Assembly: GCF_014646375.1 (NCBI RefSeq)
Contig: NZ_BMNI01000002.1
Span: 62,001 to 126,000 of the forward strand
From: Nocardioides phosphati
GTDB taxonomy: Bacteria > Actinomycetota > Actinomycetes > Propionibacteriales > Nocardioidaceae
Reading direction: 5' to 3'
Length of the DNA stretch: 64,000 bases
This document shows, piece after piece, positions 55,999 through 64,000 of the stretch (the stretch's first letter is position 1; each line of letters starts with the position of its first letter). Both the position numbers and the translations under genes were made by a program. The notes beneath the pieces were generated by a model. The model worked only from the letters and a program-made list of their open reading frames with translations, searched no databases and was not told the origin of the DNA.

Positions 55999-57452
55999 CG
56001 ACTCGTCTCCTCGTCCAGCAGCCCCTCGGCCACCACTTCCAGCGCGGCACCGCGCGAAGCCTTCACCAGCACGACGTCACCAGCGGCGACGTCTTCGCGC
56101 AACCATGCCAGAGCCGCGGCCCGGTCGGGGACCGACACCGCCGTGCCCGGCCACTCTGAGATCTTGCTCGCACCGGAGAGCATCGGTGCCGCGGCTTCTC
56201 CGATGACCAGGAGTACGTCGACGCCGGCCGTCGCCGCGTGGGCGCCGATCTCGGCGTGGATGCGCTCCGCGTCGTCGCCGAGCTCGCGCATCTCGGCGAG
56301 CACCGCGACCGTCCGGCGTCCGCTGCGCTCCTTGATGCCGGCCAGCGTGTCGAGCGCCGCGCGCATCGCGTCGGGACTGGCGTTGTAGGCGTCGTTGATC
56401 ACCGTCACGCCGTCGCCGCGGTCGTGGACCTCCATGCGCCAGCGGGAGAGCGACCGCGCTCCGGCGAGCGCAGCGAGGGCGGAGGGCGCGGAGACGCCGG
56501 CGGCGACCGCCATCGCCACCGCAGCCGCCGCGTTGAGCACCTGGTGGCGGCCGATCTCGAGCAGCTGCACGCGCACCGGAGCGCCCTGCTTGACGACGAA
56601 GAGGGCTGACGGCCGGCCGAGCTCGTCGAGCTCGACGTCACGGAAGCCGACGAGGAGGCCGGTCGGGTCACCGGTCGGGCGGCCGTCCGGCGTCGTGCCG
56701 TGCTCCGGGTCGTCGAGGTCGCCCCACTCGGCGACCGTCGGCGCGTCGGGACGCGACGTGATCCGCTCGAGCATCGCGTGGTTGAAGTCGTCGGCGGCGT
56801 TGAGGACGGCGACCCCACCCGGCGGCAGGCCGTCGAAGATCTCGCCCTTGGCCTGCGCGATCGCCTCGCGGGAGCCGAACTCCCCCAGGTGCGCCGTGCC
56901 GACGTTGATGACCGCAGCCACGTCGGGGCGCGCGATGCCGCAGAGGTAGGAGATGTGGCCGATGCCGCGGGCGCCCATCTCGACGACGAGGTAGCGGGTC
57001 GACCCGGTCGCGCGGAGGACCGTCAGGGGCACGCCGAGCTCGTTGTTGAGGTTGCCGGCCGTCGCGACGGTCTCGCCGTCGGCGGCGAGGAGCTGGGCGA
57101 GGAAGTCCTTGGTGCCGGTCTTGCCCTGGCTGCCGGTGAGTGCCAGCACGGTGAGGTCCGGGAGCTGGTCCCGCACGTGGCGTGCCAGGCGACCGAGGGC
57201 GACCGCCGGGTCGTCGACGACGACGGTCGGGACACCGGTGGGGCGCGACCCGAGGACACCGGCGGCACCGGCGGCGACGGCACCCTCGGCGTACGCATGG
57301 CCGTCGACACGCTCGCCGGCGAGGGCGACGAAGAGGCCGCCCTGCTCGACGGCGCGACTGTCGACGAAGGCAGGGGCCGTCACGAGGACGTCCTCACCTG
57401 ACAGCGAGCCACCGACGACGGCGGCGATCTCCGAGAGGTGCAGCGGGATCAC
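55995..57452 (-). CDS. murF: UDP-MurNAc-tripeptide--D-Ala-D-Ala ligase MurF
   Basis: The 485-residue Mur ligase adds D-Ala-D-Ala. Motifs: FVDSRAVEQGGLFVALAGERVDGH, P-loop LTGSQGKTGTKDFLAQLL, AGNLNNELGVPLTVL, VVEMGARGIGHISYLC and INDAYNASPDAMRAALD. All three domains are present. It overlaps murE by 4 bp. Confidence 0.96.
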   Translation of the reverse strand: MIPLHLSEIAAVVGGSLSGEDVLVTAPAFVDSRAVEQGGLFVALAGERVDGHAYAEGAVAAGAAGVLGSRPTGVPTVVVDDPAVALGRLARHVRDQLPDLTVLALTGSQGKTGTKDFLAQLLAADGETVATAGNLNNELGVPLTVLRATGSTRYLVVEMGARGIGHISYLCGIARPDVAAVINVGTAHLGEFGSREAIAQAKGEIFDGLPPGGVAVLNAADDFNHAMLERITSRPDAPTVAEWGDLDDPEHGTTPDGRPTGDPTGLLVGFRDVELDELGRPSALFVVKQGAPVRVQLLEIGRHQVLNAAAAVAMAVAAGVSAPSALAALAGARSLSRWRMEVHDRGDGVTVINDAYNASPDAMRAALDTLAGIKERSGRRTVAVLAEMRELGDDAERIHAEIGAHAATAGVDVLLVIGEAAAPMLSGASKISEWPGTAVSVPDRAAALAWLREDVAAGDVVLVKASRGAALEVVAEGLLDEETSR

Positions 57453-58981
57453 AGCGCGTCGGCCTCCTCACGGACCACCACGCGGTCATCGAACGGATGG
57501 ACCACGCCGGCGACCTCCTGGCCGGTCTCGTGGCCCTTGCCCGCGACCAGCACGATGTCGCCGGGCTTCGCCCCGGCGAGAGCGAAGCGAATCGCCTCGC
57601 GGCGGTCACCGATCTCCGTCACCGCCCCCGGACCGGCACAGCCCGCGAGCACTGCGGCGCGGATGGCAGCCGGCTCCTCCGAGCGCGGGTTGTCGTCGGT
57701 CACGACCACGAGGTCGGCCAGGCGCGCGGCGATCTCGCCCATGACCGGGCGCTTGCCGGTGTCGCGGTCGCCGCCGGCGCCGATGACGCAGATCAGCCGG
57801 CCACCGGGCGCGACGAGGGGGCGCAGCGTGCGCAGCGCAGCCTCGACCGCGTCGGGCTTGTGGGCGTAGTCGACGACGACGTTGAGGTCGCGGCCGGTCT
57901 CGACCCGCTCGAGCCGGCCAGGCACTCCCCCGGAGGCGGCCAGGCCCGCCGCGACAGCAGCCAGGTCGTAGCCCAGCTCGACACAGCCCGCGACAGCAGC
58001 GAGCGCGTTGGAGACGTTGAAGTCGCCCGCGATCGGCACCGCGGTGCGGGCCGTGCGGCCGTCGGGTGCGACGACGGTGAACTCCGAGCCGGTGGGCCCG
58101 GCGACGACGTCGGCCACGCTCCAGTCGGCCCGGCCCAGCGTCGAGAACGTGCGCACGGGTACGCCGTGGGCATCGGCCGCGAGCTGCTCGCGCAGGATCC
58201 GGCCGTGCTCGTCGTCGATGTTGACCAGCGCCAGCCGCGCCCGGTCGGAGGTGAACAGCCGGGCCTTCGCGGCGAAGTAGTCGCCCAGGTCGTGGTGGAA
58301 GTCGAGGTGGTCACGGCCGAGGTTGAGGAAGACGGCGACGTCGAACTGCACGCCGTCCACGCGGCCCAGCACCAGCGCGTGGCTGGAGACCTCCATGGCG
58401 CAGCCGTCGACACCGCGCTCGCGCATCATCGCGAAGAGACCGTGGAGGTCGGGGGCCTCCGGCGTGGTGAGCGCCGTCTTGATGTCCTCGCCCTTGACCC
58501 GGGTGCCGACGGTGCCGATCACGGCCGCGGCGACACCGGCCTGCTCGAGGGCGAGCTCGGCGAGGCGCGTGGTCGTGGTCTTGCCCTGGGTGCCGGTCAC
58601 GGCCAGCAGGCGCAGGTCGCGGGCGGGCTCGCCGTAGATGCGCGCCGAGACGTCACCGAGCACCGCGCGCGCGTCGTCGACGACGAGGAGCGGCAGGCCG
58701 CAGCCGGCTGCGAGCGAAGCGCCCTCGGCGTCGGTGAGGACCGCGACGGCGCCGGCGGACGCGGCAGCCGCGGCGTACGACGCTCCGTGGGCGCGCGCGC
58801 CGGGCAGGGCGGCGTAGACGTCGCCGGGCTGGATCCGCTGCGTGCTGAGGGAGATGCCGGTGACCTCCGCCTCGGCGCCCTCGGGGACGCTCGCGCCGAG
58901 CCAGCCCGCGACCGTCGCCAGCGGAGTACGGCGTGGTGCGGTCGGGCGACCCGGCAGGGTCAGGGGCTGGGCATCGCTCAC
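57449..58981 (-). CDS. murE: UDP-MurNAc-dipeptide--diaminopimelate ligase MurE
   Basis: The 510-residue Mur ligase has P-loop AVTGTQGKTTTTRL, CAMEVSSHAL, LGRDHLDFHHDLGDYFAAKARLF with the carbamylated Lys, VVDYAHKPDAVE, and the specificity motif DDNPRSEEP, the DNPR form that marks diaminopimelate rather than lysine users. Start GTG 58981 overlaps ftsI by 4 bp. Confidence 0.96.
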   Translation of the reverse strand: MSDAQPLTLPGRPTAPRRTPLATVAGWLGASVPEGAEAEVTGISLSTQRIQPGDVYAALPGARAHGASYAAAAASAGAVAVLTDAEGASLAAGCGLPLLVVDDARAVLGDVSARIYGEPARDLRLLAVTGTQGKTTTTRLAELALEQAGVAAAVIGTVGTRVKGEDIKTALTTPEAPDLHGLFAMMRERGVDGCAMEVSSHALVLGRVDGVQFDVAVFLNLGRDHLDFHHDLGDYFAAKARLFTSDRARLALVNIDDEHGRILREQLAADAHGVPVRTFSTLGRADWSVADVVAGPTGSEFTVVAPDGRTARTAVPIAGDFNVSNALAAVAGCVELGYDLAAVAAGLAASGGVPGRLERVETGRDLNVVVDYAHKPDAVEAALRTLRPLVAPGGRLICVIGAGGDRDTGKRPVMGEIAARLADLVVVTDDNPRSEEPAAIRAAVLAGCAGPGAVTEIGDRREAIRFALAGAKPGDIVLVAGKGHETGQEVAGVVHPFDDRVVVREEADAL

Positions 58982-60759
58982 GGCGCGAGGTTACCGGTGC
59001 CGGGGCCACCCCACGTGGTGGCGTACGGCGTGGCCTTCGCGTCGGTCGGCGGCACGCCGTAGTGGCGCAGCATGTAGCTCATGATCCGCTTGAACGCCGG
59101 GGCGGCGGTCAGGCCGCCCGCGCCGCCGTGGACGCCCATGACCGCCACGTAGACCGTGAAGCGGGGGTTCTCCGCGGGCGCGAAGCCGACGAACGAGTTG
59201 TTGTTGACCCCGTCGAGGTAGCCGCCGCCGTTGGGGTTCGGGACCTGCGCGGTGCCGGTCTTGCCCGCGACGCGGTAGCCGGGGATGTGCGCCTGCGGCG
59301 CGGTGCCCTCGACCGGGTCGAGGACGGTCTCCATCATCCGCGACATCTTCTGCGCGGTCTCCTCGCTGATCACGCGGGTGGCGGTCGCGTGGGCGGTGCC
59401 GACCTCGACGCCGTCCTCGGTGGTCGCGCTGCCCTCGATCAGGCTGGGCGACACACGGACGCCGCCGTTGGCGATCGCGTTGACCGCGGCGGCCATCTGC
59501 AGCGGGGTGGAGCTGATGCCCTGGCCGAACGAGATGGTCGCCTGCTGGATCGCCTGCCACGGCGTCGCCGGAACGATGCCCGGGCTCTCGCCGCGGAGGC
59601 CGACGTTGGTGCGCTGCCCGAGGCCGAACGCCGTCAGGTAGTCGCGCAGCTGGTCGGCCTTCATCGTCTCGGCCGCCATCGTGGTGCCGATGTTGGAGGA
59701 GTGCGCGAGGACGCCGGCCAGGGTCAGCTTGGCGGTGCCCTTGCGGCCGTGGTCGCCGATCGGCCAGCCGTCACGCGTGATCGTCTCGGGCACGGTCAGC
59801 CGCGTCTCGGGCTCGGCGTGGCCGGAGTCGATGACCGCCGACAGCGTCAGCGCCTTCTCGACCGAGCCGGGCTCGTAGGGCTCCTGGGCGCCCTTCGAGC
59901 CGTAGTAGTCCTTGGAGGTCGCCTGCGGGTCGTTGGCGTCGAACGTCGGGTAGTCGGCGTACGCGAGGAGGTCGCCGGTGTGGCTGTCCATGACGATGGC
60001 GACACCGGAGGTCGCCTTCCAGTTGCGCACCACCTGGGCGAGGGTGCGCTGGGTGAACCACTGCGCGTCGCGGTCGATGGTGAGCTGCAGCGTCTTGCCG
60101 TCGCGCGGGGGCGTGACCGTCGCGTCGGACAGCGGGATCTGGCGGCCCTTGACGGCCTGGTACCGGGCGATGCCGTCGGTGCCGGCGAGCTGCTTGTTGA
60201 AGGTGCGCTCGAGGCCGGCGAGCGGCCCCTTGTCGTCGTCCTGGCCGATGAAGCCGATGATGTTGGCCGCGACGTCGTCGAGCGGGTAGGAGCGGATCGG
60301 GTCGCGCTCCGTGGTCAGGCCCTGGAAGCCCTCGTCCGCCGCCTCGGCGAGTACCTTGCGGACCTTCGTCGCCGGGATCCGGCGCGCGAGGATCTGGTAG
60401 TGGCTGCCCTCGCCGGTCGTCTTGCGGAGCTTGTCGAGGGTCGCGAAGTAGTCGATGCCGAGCTTGTCGGCCAGGAAGCGGCCGAGCTCCGGGGCGCGCG
60501 CGACGGTGAGTGCCGGGTCGGCGATGACCATCAGGCCGTCCATGGAGGAGGCCAGCTCGACGCCCTCGCGGTCCACGATCGCGCCGCGCGAGGCGGGCAG
60601 CTCGATCTCCTCGAGGCCCTCCTGGTGCGCCATCTCGGCGTACGAGCCCGGGTCGATGGCCTGCAGCTGTACCAGGCGCGCGCCGTAGAACGACAGGACG
60701 ATCGCGATGACCAGGAAGCCGAACTTCAGCCGGAACGGGCTGACGGAGCGGGAGTTCAC
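58978..60759 (-). CDS. ftsI: Septal transpeptidase FtsI (class B PBP)
   Basis: The 593-residue protein has one N-terminal membrane segment (about 12-30), a PBP dimerisation domain (SRGAIVDREGVELASS) and a transpeptidase domain with Ser-x2-Lys in EPGSVEKAL, SSN in LAHSSNIGT and KTG in VAGKTGTAQV. SVEK differs from the more usual STxK wording. GTG 60759 is chosen for the GAAGGA ribosome site before it. ATG 60798 would overlap the upstream gene. It partners FtsW. Confidence 0.94.
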   Translation of the reverse strand: MNSRSVSPFRLKFGFLVIAIVLSFYGARLVQLQAIDPGSYAEMAHQEGLEEIELPASRGAIVDREGVELASSMDGLMVIADPALTVARAPELGRFLADKLGIDYFATLDKLRKTTGEGSHYQILARRIPATKVRKVLAEAADEGFQGLTTERDPIRSYPLDDVAANIIGFIGQDDDKGPLAGLERTFNKQLAGTDGIARYQAVKGRQIPLSDATVTPPRDGKTLQLTIDRDAQWFTQRTLAQVVRNWKATSGVAIVMDSHTGDLLAYADYPTFDANDPQATSKDYYGSKGAQEPYEPGSVEKALTLSAVIDSGHAEPETRLTVPETITRDGWPIGDHGRKGTAKLTLAGVLAHSSNIGTTMAAETMKADQLRDYLTAFGLGQRTNVGLRGESPGIVPATPWQAIQQATISFGQGISSTPLQMAAAVNAIANGGVRVSPSLIEGSATTEDGVEVGTAHATATRVISEETAQKMSRMMETVLDPVEGTAPQAHIPGYRVAGKTGTAQVPNPNGGGYLDGVNNNSFVGFAPAENPRFTVYVAVMGVHGGAGGLTAAPAFKRIMSYMLRHYGVPPTDAKATPYATTWGGPGTGNLAP

Positions 60760-60775
60760 AGGGGTCCTTCGGGGG

Positions 60776-61333
60776 TCAGTTGGTGCTGCTGGCTCCATGA
60801 GAACCCACGCGACCGGCCTTCGCGGCGCCCTTGACCGGCGTGTCGGCGCCCTTCGTCGGCGCGTCCACCTTCACGACGGTGCGGTGCGGGACGAGCGAGT
60901 CGGGGCGCGCGGCGGCCGGCGGGTCGATCGGGAGCTTCGCGGGCGGCTCGTCACAGGCCTCGGTCACCTTGTTGGTGGCCGTGTAGAGGAACCGCGGGCA
61001 GACCGGCATCACCATGCCGAGGCGGTTCGCCGCCTCGCCGATGCGCTGCGGGTCGTTGAGCTCGTCGATCTCGGCCTGGAGCGCCTGCTCCTGCGAGCGG
61101 AGCTCGTCGGCGTGGGTCTGCAGGTCGGCGGCGGCGAAGGAGTTCTGCTGCATCGTCGTGTTGAAGAGGAGCAGGCCGACGACGCCGGCGAGCAGGATCG
61201 CGCTCACCAGCATCACGAACGGCACCTTCGGCGCACGGACCCGGGTCGCGGGGACGACCCGGAGGCGGGCCCGCTCGACGGCCTCCTCGGCGATGCGCGT
61301 GACGCGGACACGGGACAGCTGCGGGGTGCTCAT
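60776..61333 (-). CDS. FtsL-like division protein
   Basis: The 185-residue protein has a basic N-terminus, one membrane segment (about 39-58, [22 protein letters not shown]), and a leucine/heptad coiled coil (about 60-100, [46 protein letters not shown]). The rest is Pro/Lys-rich and disordered with two cysteines. Size, topology and place between rsmH and ftsI match FtsL, whose sequence is poorly conserved. Overlaps rsmH by 4 bp. Confidence 0.83.
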   Translation of the reverse strand: MSTPQLSRVRVTRIAEEAVERARLRVVPATRVRAPKVPFVMLVSAILLAGVVGLLLFNTTMQQNSFAAADLQTHADELRSQEQALQAEIDELNDPQRIGEAANRLGMVMPVCPRFLYTATNKVTEACDEPPAKLPIDPPAAARPDSLVPHRTVVKVDAPTKGADTPVKGAAKAGRVGSHGASSTN

Positions 61334-62301
61334 CGCTGGTTGCTCCTTCGGGGGCTGTCGGTGTGGGTGCGCTCGACGGCGCGGAGTCGGACGCTGGCGG
61401 CGCGGGGGTTGTCGGTCAGCTCGGTGCCGGTGGCCTTCTCGGCGCCGCGTGTGACGGCCTTGAAGGGCGGCTCCATCCCCTCGGGGATGAACGGCATGTC
61501 CGGCGGTACGTCGAGGCGGGTGGCCTCGGTGAAGACCTGCTTCGTGATCCGGTCCTCGAGCGAGTGGTACGACTCGACGACCACGCGGCCACCGACGCCG
61601 ACCGCCTGCAGGGACGCGGGCATCGCCCGGCGCAGCACGTCGATCTCGTCGTTGACCTCGATGCGCAGGGCCTGGAAGGTCCGCTTCGCCGGGTGGCCTC
61701 CCGTACGCCGCGCGGGCGCCGGGATCTCGGCGTACAGGAGCTCGACGAGGCGGCCCGAGCGGGTCCACGGCTCCACCTCGCGCTCACGGACGATCGCCTT
61801 GGCGATCTTCCGCGCGAACTTCTCCTCGCCGTACTGGTGGAGGATGCGGGCGATCTCGCGCTCGTCGTAGGTGTTGAGGACGTCGGCGGCGGTCATGCCG
61901 GTGCCGTCGTTCATGCGCATGTCGAGCGGCGCGTCCTCGGCGTACGCGAAGCCGCGCTCGCGGACGTCGAGCTGCATCGAGCTGACGCCGAGGTCGAAGA
62001 GGACCGCGTCGACGTGGTCGAGGCCCTGGTCGGCGATGACGTCGAGGATCTCGTCGTAGACCGCGTGGACCCCGGTGAAGCGATCACCGAACGGAGCCAG
62101 CCGCTCCCCCGCCAGCCGCAGGGCGTTGGGGTCGCGGTCGATGCCGATGACGCGCGTCGTGGGGATCGCCTCGAGGACGGCCTCGGTGTGGCCGCCGAGC
62201 CCGAGCGTGCAGTCGACCATGACCGCGCCCTCGTGCTGGAGGGCAGGGGCCAGGAGCTCGACGCACCGCTCACGGAGGACCGGGACGTGGAGGGGACGCA
62301 T
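61330..62301 (-). CDS. rsmH: 16S rRNA (cytosine1402-N4)-methyltransferase RsmH
   Basis: The 323-residue SAM enzyme methylates the 16S decoding region. Motifs: [29 protein letters not shown] (SAM loop), [32 protein letters not shown] and [14 protein letters not shown]. Complete. It is 4 bp after a small membrane-protein gene. Confidence 0.96.
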   Translation of the reverse strand: MRPLHVPVLRERCVELLAPALQHEGAVMVDCTLGLGGHTEAVLEAIPTTRVIGIDRDPNALRLAGERLAPFGDRFTGVHAVYDEILDVIADQGLDHVDAVLFDLGVSSMQLDVRERGFAYAEDAPLDMRMNDGTGMTAADVLNTYDEREIARILHQYGEEKFARKIAKAIVREREVEPWTRSGRLVELLYAEIPAPARRTGGHPAKRTFQALRIEVNDEIDVLRRAMPASLQAVGVGGRVVVESYHSLEDRITKQVFTEATRLDVPPDMPFIPEGMEPPFKAVTRGAEKATGTELTDNPRAASVRLRAVERTHTDSPRRSNQR

Positions 62302-62305
62302 TCGT

Positions 62306-62464
62306 TCAGCCCTGCCCGCCTGCTGCGATCAACAGGACGAGGGCCATCGCGCACCCGATCGAGAGCCCCGCTGACAGCACCATCACGGCCAGGGCCTCGC
62401 GGGCCTGGTCGCGGACCCGCATCTCGCGGGTGCTGGCGGTGGTGTGCATGGTCTCGACCTTCAT
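62306..62464 (-). CDS. Small single-pass membrane protein between mraZ and rsmH
   Basis: A 52-residue frame ([20 protein letters not shown]...) has a basic/acidic N-terminal half and one hydrophobic segment (about 28-47, [21 protein letters not shown]). It ends 4 bp before rsmH and starts directly after a 6-bp hairpin with no ribosome binding site, so translation may depend on RNA folding. I do not recognise a family. The position is consistent with a leader or coupling ORF for rsmH. Confidence 0.55.
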   Translation of the reverse strand: MKVETMHTTASTREMRVRDQAREALAVMVLSAGLSIGCAMALVLLIAAGGQG

Positions 62465-62620
62465 CTGTTGTCGTCCGGGGAAGTGACGACAGCGGATTCG
62501 CAAGGCCAGGTCCCTGCCCACTCCCCGCAATGGGGGGAAGTTCGTGGCCTGGAACCGGGGAAGTTGCCCCAGGGCACGGGCAAGGAGTGGGCACGAGACC
62601 TCGTCCTGCGAATCCGCTGT
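62465..62620 (-). ncRNA. Structured RNA leader between mraZ and rsmH (mraW-motif candidate)
   Basis: In the transcript a 14-bp stem (ACAGCGGATTCGCA at 62620-62607 with its complement at 62502-62489) is extended by 5 bp (62601-62597 with 62512-62508) and 10 bp (62593-62584 with 62524-62515). The 59-nt end contains a UUGCCC/GGGCAA hairpin and two copies of ACTTCCCC. A third ACTTCCCC fills the loop of a GTCGTC/GACGAC hairpin (62490-62470) next to the small ORF start. A conserved actinobacterial RNA called the mraW motif is known at this position. I cannot confirm the match. Confidence 0.6.
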
Positions 62621-62686
62621 TCTGTTGCTGCTGGTGGTGCGTGGTGGTGGAGCCGTGTGGTGGAGCCGCGTGGTGCGTGGTGGGGA

Positions 62687-63115
62687 TCAGATCCCCGGGA
62701 AGACCTCGTCGGAGAGCTCCGAGAACTTCTGCTCCTGCTCCTCGGAGTACGCCGCCCAGGCGGTGGGGTCCCAGATCTCGATCCGGTTCATCGCGCCGAT
62801 GACCATGACGTCCTTGCCGAGTGAGGCGTACTCCCTCAGCACCGACGGGATGGTGATGCGGCCCTGCTTGTCGGGGACCTCCTGCGACGCCGCCGCGAAC
62901 AACATGCGGACGTAGTCACGAGCTCCCTTGTTGGTGACCGGCGCCTCGCGGAGCCGGTCGGTCATGCCCGCGAAGTCCTGCATCGACCAGACGGTCAGGC
63001 ATCGCTCCTGGCCACGAGTGACCACGAGCCCTTCCGCCAGCTGATCCCGGAACTTCGCCGGAAGGAAGAGGCGGCCCTTGTCATCGACCTTGGGGGTGTA
63101 GGTGCCGAAGAACAT
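62687..63115 (-). CDS. mraZ: Transcriptional regulator MraZ
   Basis: The 142-residue protein has two SpoVT/AbrB-like DNA-binding repeats with the MraZ signatures DDKGRLFLPAKFRDQL (about 11-26) and DKQGRITIPSVLREYA (about 82-97). MFFGTYTPKVDDKGR is the standard N-terminus, so the start is ATG 63115. MraZ represses or activates its own operon by binding phased GTGGR repeats, which are present just upstream. A palindrome (GGGGATC-A-GATCCCC, 62682-62696) covers the stop codon. Confidence 0.96.
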   Translation of the reverse strand: MFFGTYTPKVDDKGRLFLPAKFRDQLAEGLVVTRGQERCLTVWSMQDFAGMTDRLREAPVTNKGARDYVRMLFAAASQEVPDKQGRITIPSVLREYASLGKDVMVIGAMNRIEIWDPTAWAAYSEEQEQKFSELSDEVFPGI

Positions 63116-63122
63116 CCGTTCT

Positions 63123-63186
63123 CCACCCCTTTCCCCCACTCTTCCTCCACTGCGCTCCACATTACTCCACTTCCCCCCACGGTCAA
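63123..63186 (-). promoter_or_regulatory. mraZ promoter with MraZ operator array
   Basis: On the minus strand -35 TTGACC (63186-63181) and -10 TAATGT (63164-63159) are 16 nt apart. Overlapping and following them, GTGG occurs with ends at 63180, 63170, 63160 and 63150 (exactly 10 bp apart), then 63139 and 63126. Phased GTGG/TGGG direct repeats are the known type of MraZ site. The leader would be about 38 nt. Confidence 0.8.
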
Positions 63187-63296
63187 CCATCTTGTACGCG
63201 TTTCCCTCCCCTTTTGCGAGCGGCACTTGCCAGTGGCCCGGAACGCCGGTCGCCACCTCGCACGGAGCGCGCTCGCGCTACGTTGTGGAGGTGGCA

Positions 63297-64000
63297 GTGG
63301 GAGCTGGTGACCTGGAGACGGTCACGCGGGTCATGGCGCGGGTGCGTGCCAACGTCGGGCACGTGATCGAGGGCAAGGGCGAGGTCGTCGAGACCGCCCT
63401 GACGGTGCTGCTCGCCGAGGGCCACCTGCTGATCGAGGACGTCCCGGGCGTCGGCAAGACGATGCTGGCCAAGGCGCTCGCGCGCTCGGTCGACGGCACG
63501 GTGAAGCGGATCCAGTTCACGCCGGACCTGCTCCCCTCCGATGTCACCGGCGTCAGCGTCTTCGACCCCGACACCCGGCGCTTCGACTTCCACCCGGGCG
63601 GCGTCTTCGCCAACGTCGTGGTGGGCGACGAGATCAACCGGGCCTCCCCCAAGACGCAGTCCGCGCTGCTGGAGTGCATGGAGGAGCGGCAGGTCACCGT
63701 CGACGGCACGACGATGGCGCTCGAGTCGCCGTTCCTGGTGATCGCGACGCAGAATCCCATCGAGATGGAGGGCACCTACGCCCTGCCGGAGGCGCAGCGC
63801 GACCGCTTCATGTGCCGCGTCGCGATGGGCTACCCCGTGCCGGCCGCCGAGCTCGCGATGCTCGGCTCCCACGCCGCCGCCAACCCGCTGGACGACCTCG
63901 AGCCCGTGACCGACGCCGGCGAGATCCGCAAGCTGATCGGCATCGTGGCGCAGGTCCACGTCGCCGACCCCGTCGGCCGGTACGCCGTGGCCCTGGCCAC
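63297..64000 (+). CDS. MoxR family AAA ATPase (3' end beyond window)
   Basis: The first 234 codons are visible. Walker A is VPGVGKTML, Walker B VVVGDEINRASPKTQSALLECMEE, sensor 1 IATQNPIEMEGTYALPEAQRDRF, all typical of MoxR ATPases, which act as chaperones for complexes with VWA-domain or DUF58 proteins. GTG 63297 is chosen because GGAGG lies 5 nt upstream. GTG 63291 abuts the ribosome site. It is divergent from mraZ. Confidence 0.9.
   Translation, partial: MGAGDLETVTRVMARVRANVGHVIEGKGEVVETALTVLLAEGHLLIEDVPGVGKTMLAKALARSVDGTVKRIQFTPDLLPSDVTGVSVFDPDTRRFDFHPGGVFANVVVGDEINRASPKTQSALLECMEERQVTVDGTTMALESPFLVIATQNPIEMEGTYALPEAQRDRFMCRVAMGYPVPAAELAMLGSHAAANPLDDLEPVTDAGEIRKLIGIVAQVHVADPVGRYAVALA

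Noticed and set aside
63183..63959. Minus-strand open frame opposite the MoxR gene
   Set aside because: It is an antisense shadow. The plus strand encodes Walker A, Walker B and sensor motifs of a MoxR ATPase running off the window.

Overview
The window reads as core chromosome of a high-GC actinobacterium. It has an ANTAR response regulator of the PdtaR type, SepF and DivIVA/Wag31, an HGxxPAAW protein and a DUF2752 protein inside a trp cluster, a PriA-type hisA between hisH and hisF, many GTG starts and many 4-bp ATGA/GTGA overlaps. The gene order fits Nocardioides and relatives best, but that placement is an inference from gene order and protein style, with no phylogeny behind it. I see no prophage, insertion sequence, integron or CRISPR array. 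No stretch above about 300 bases lacks a gene.

Layout. 1-5.6 kb: the end of an unidentified gene, a GNAT acetyltransferase and a branched-chain amino acid ABC importer (livFGMHJ order, minus strand). 5.7-8 kb: PdtaR-like regulator, a tRNA and pyruvate kinase. 8.1-14.2 kb: glutamate synthase gltD/gltB. 14.3-20.7 kb: lgt, a SCO1-type lipoprotein, trpA, trpB, trpC, a divergent small membrane gene, DUF2752, HGxxPAAW, a Trp-associated membrane protein and hisI. 20.7-30.1 kb: a block lying between hisI and hisF: a fused receiver/thioredoxin-reductase-like flavoprotein, a heterodimeric ABC exporter, a TIGR03085-like protein, an SDR plus enoyl-CoA hydratase pair with a divergent PaaX-like regulator, and a secreted metalloprotease. 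30.1-36 kb: hisF, priA, an alpha/beta hydrolase, hisH, hisB, hisC, hisD. 36-45 kb: LON-domain protein, DUF3352 protein, a membrane protein, dnaE, GNAT, rluD, lspA, a TraR/DksA-like protein. 45.2-63.2 kb: the division and cell wall cluster, read from mraZ at its right end to wag31 at its left end. From 63.3 kb on the plus strand: a truncated MoxR ATPase.

How the genes work together. The cell wall cluster makes lipid II from UDP-MurNAc (MurC, MurE, MurF, MraY, MurG) and the septal machinery (FtsW, FtsI, FtsL-like, FtsQ, FtsZ, SepF, Wag31). It is probably switched by MraZ through a 10-bp-phased repeat array over its own promoter. The MurD slot holds a 330-codon MurD-like protein that has lost the ATP-binding loop, the metal and substrate motifs and the whole C-terminal domain. 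The his and trp operons share PriA, an isomerase that serves both pathways in actinobacteria, and HisH/HisF form the imidazole glycerol phosphate synthase. gltBD supplies glutamate.

Most of the window is conserved housekeeping DNA. The observations most worth a second look are the degenerate MurD, a class I (short variable arm) tRNA with a CAA anticodon, the large hairpin with repeated ACTTCCCC motifs between mraZ and rsmH, the mirror-symmetric operator between the PaaX-like regulator and the enoyl-CoA hydratase gene, and the receiver-thioredoxin reductase fusion that lacks its redox cysteines.
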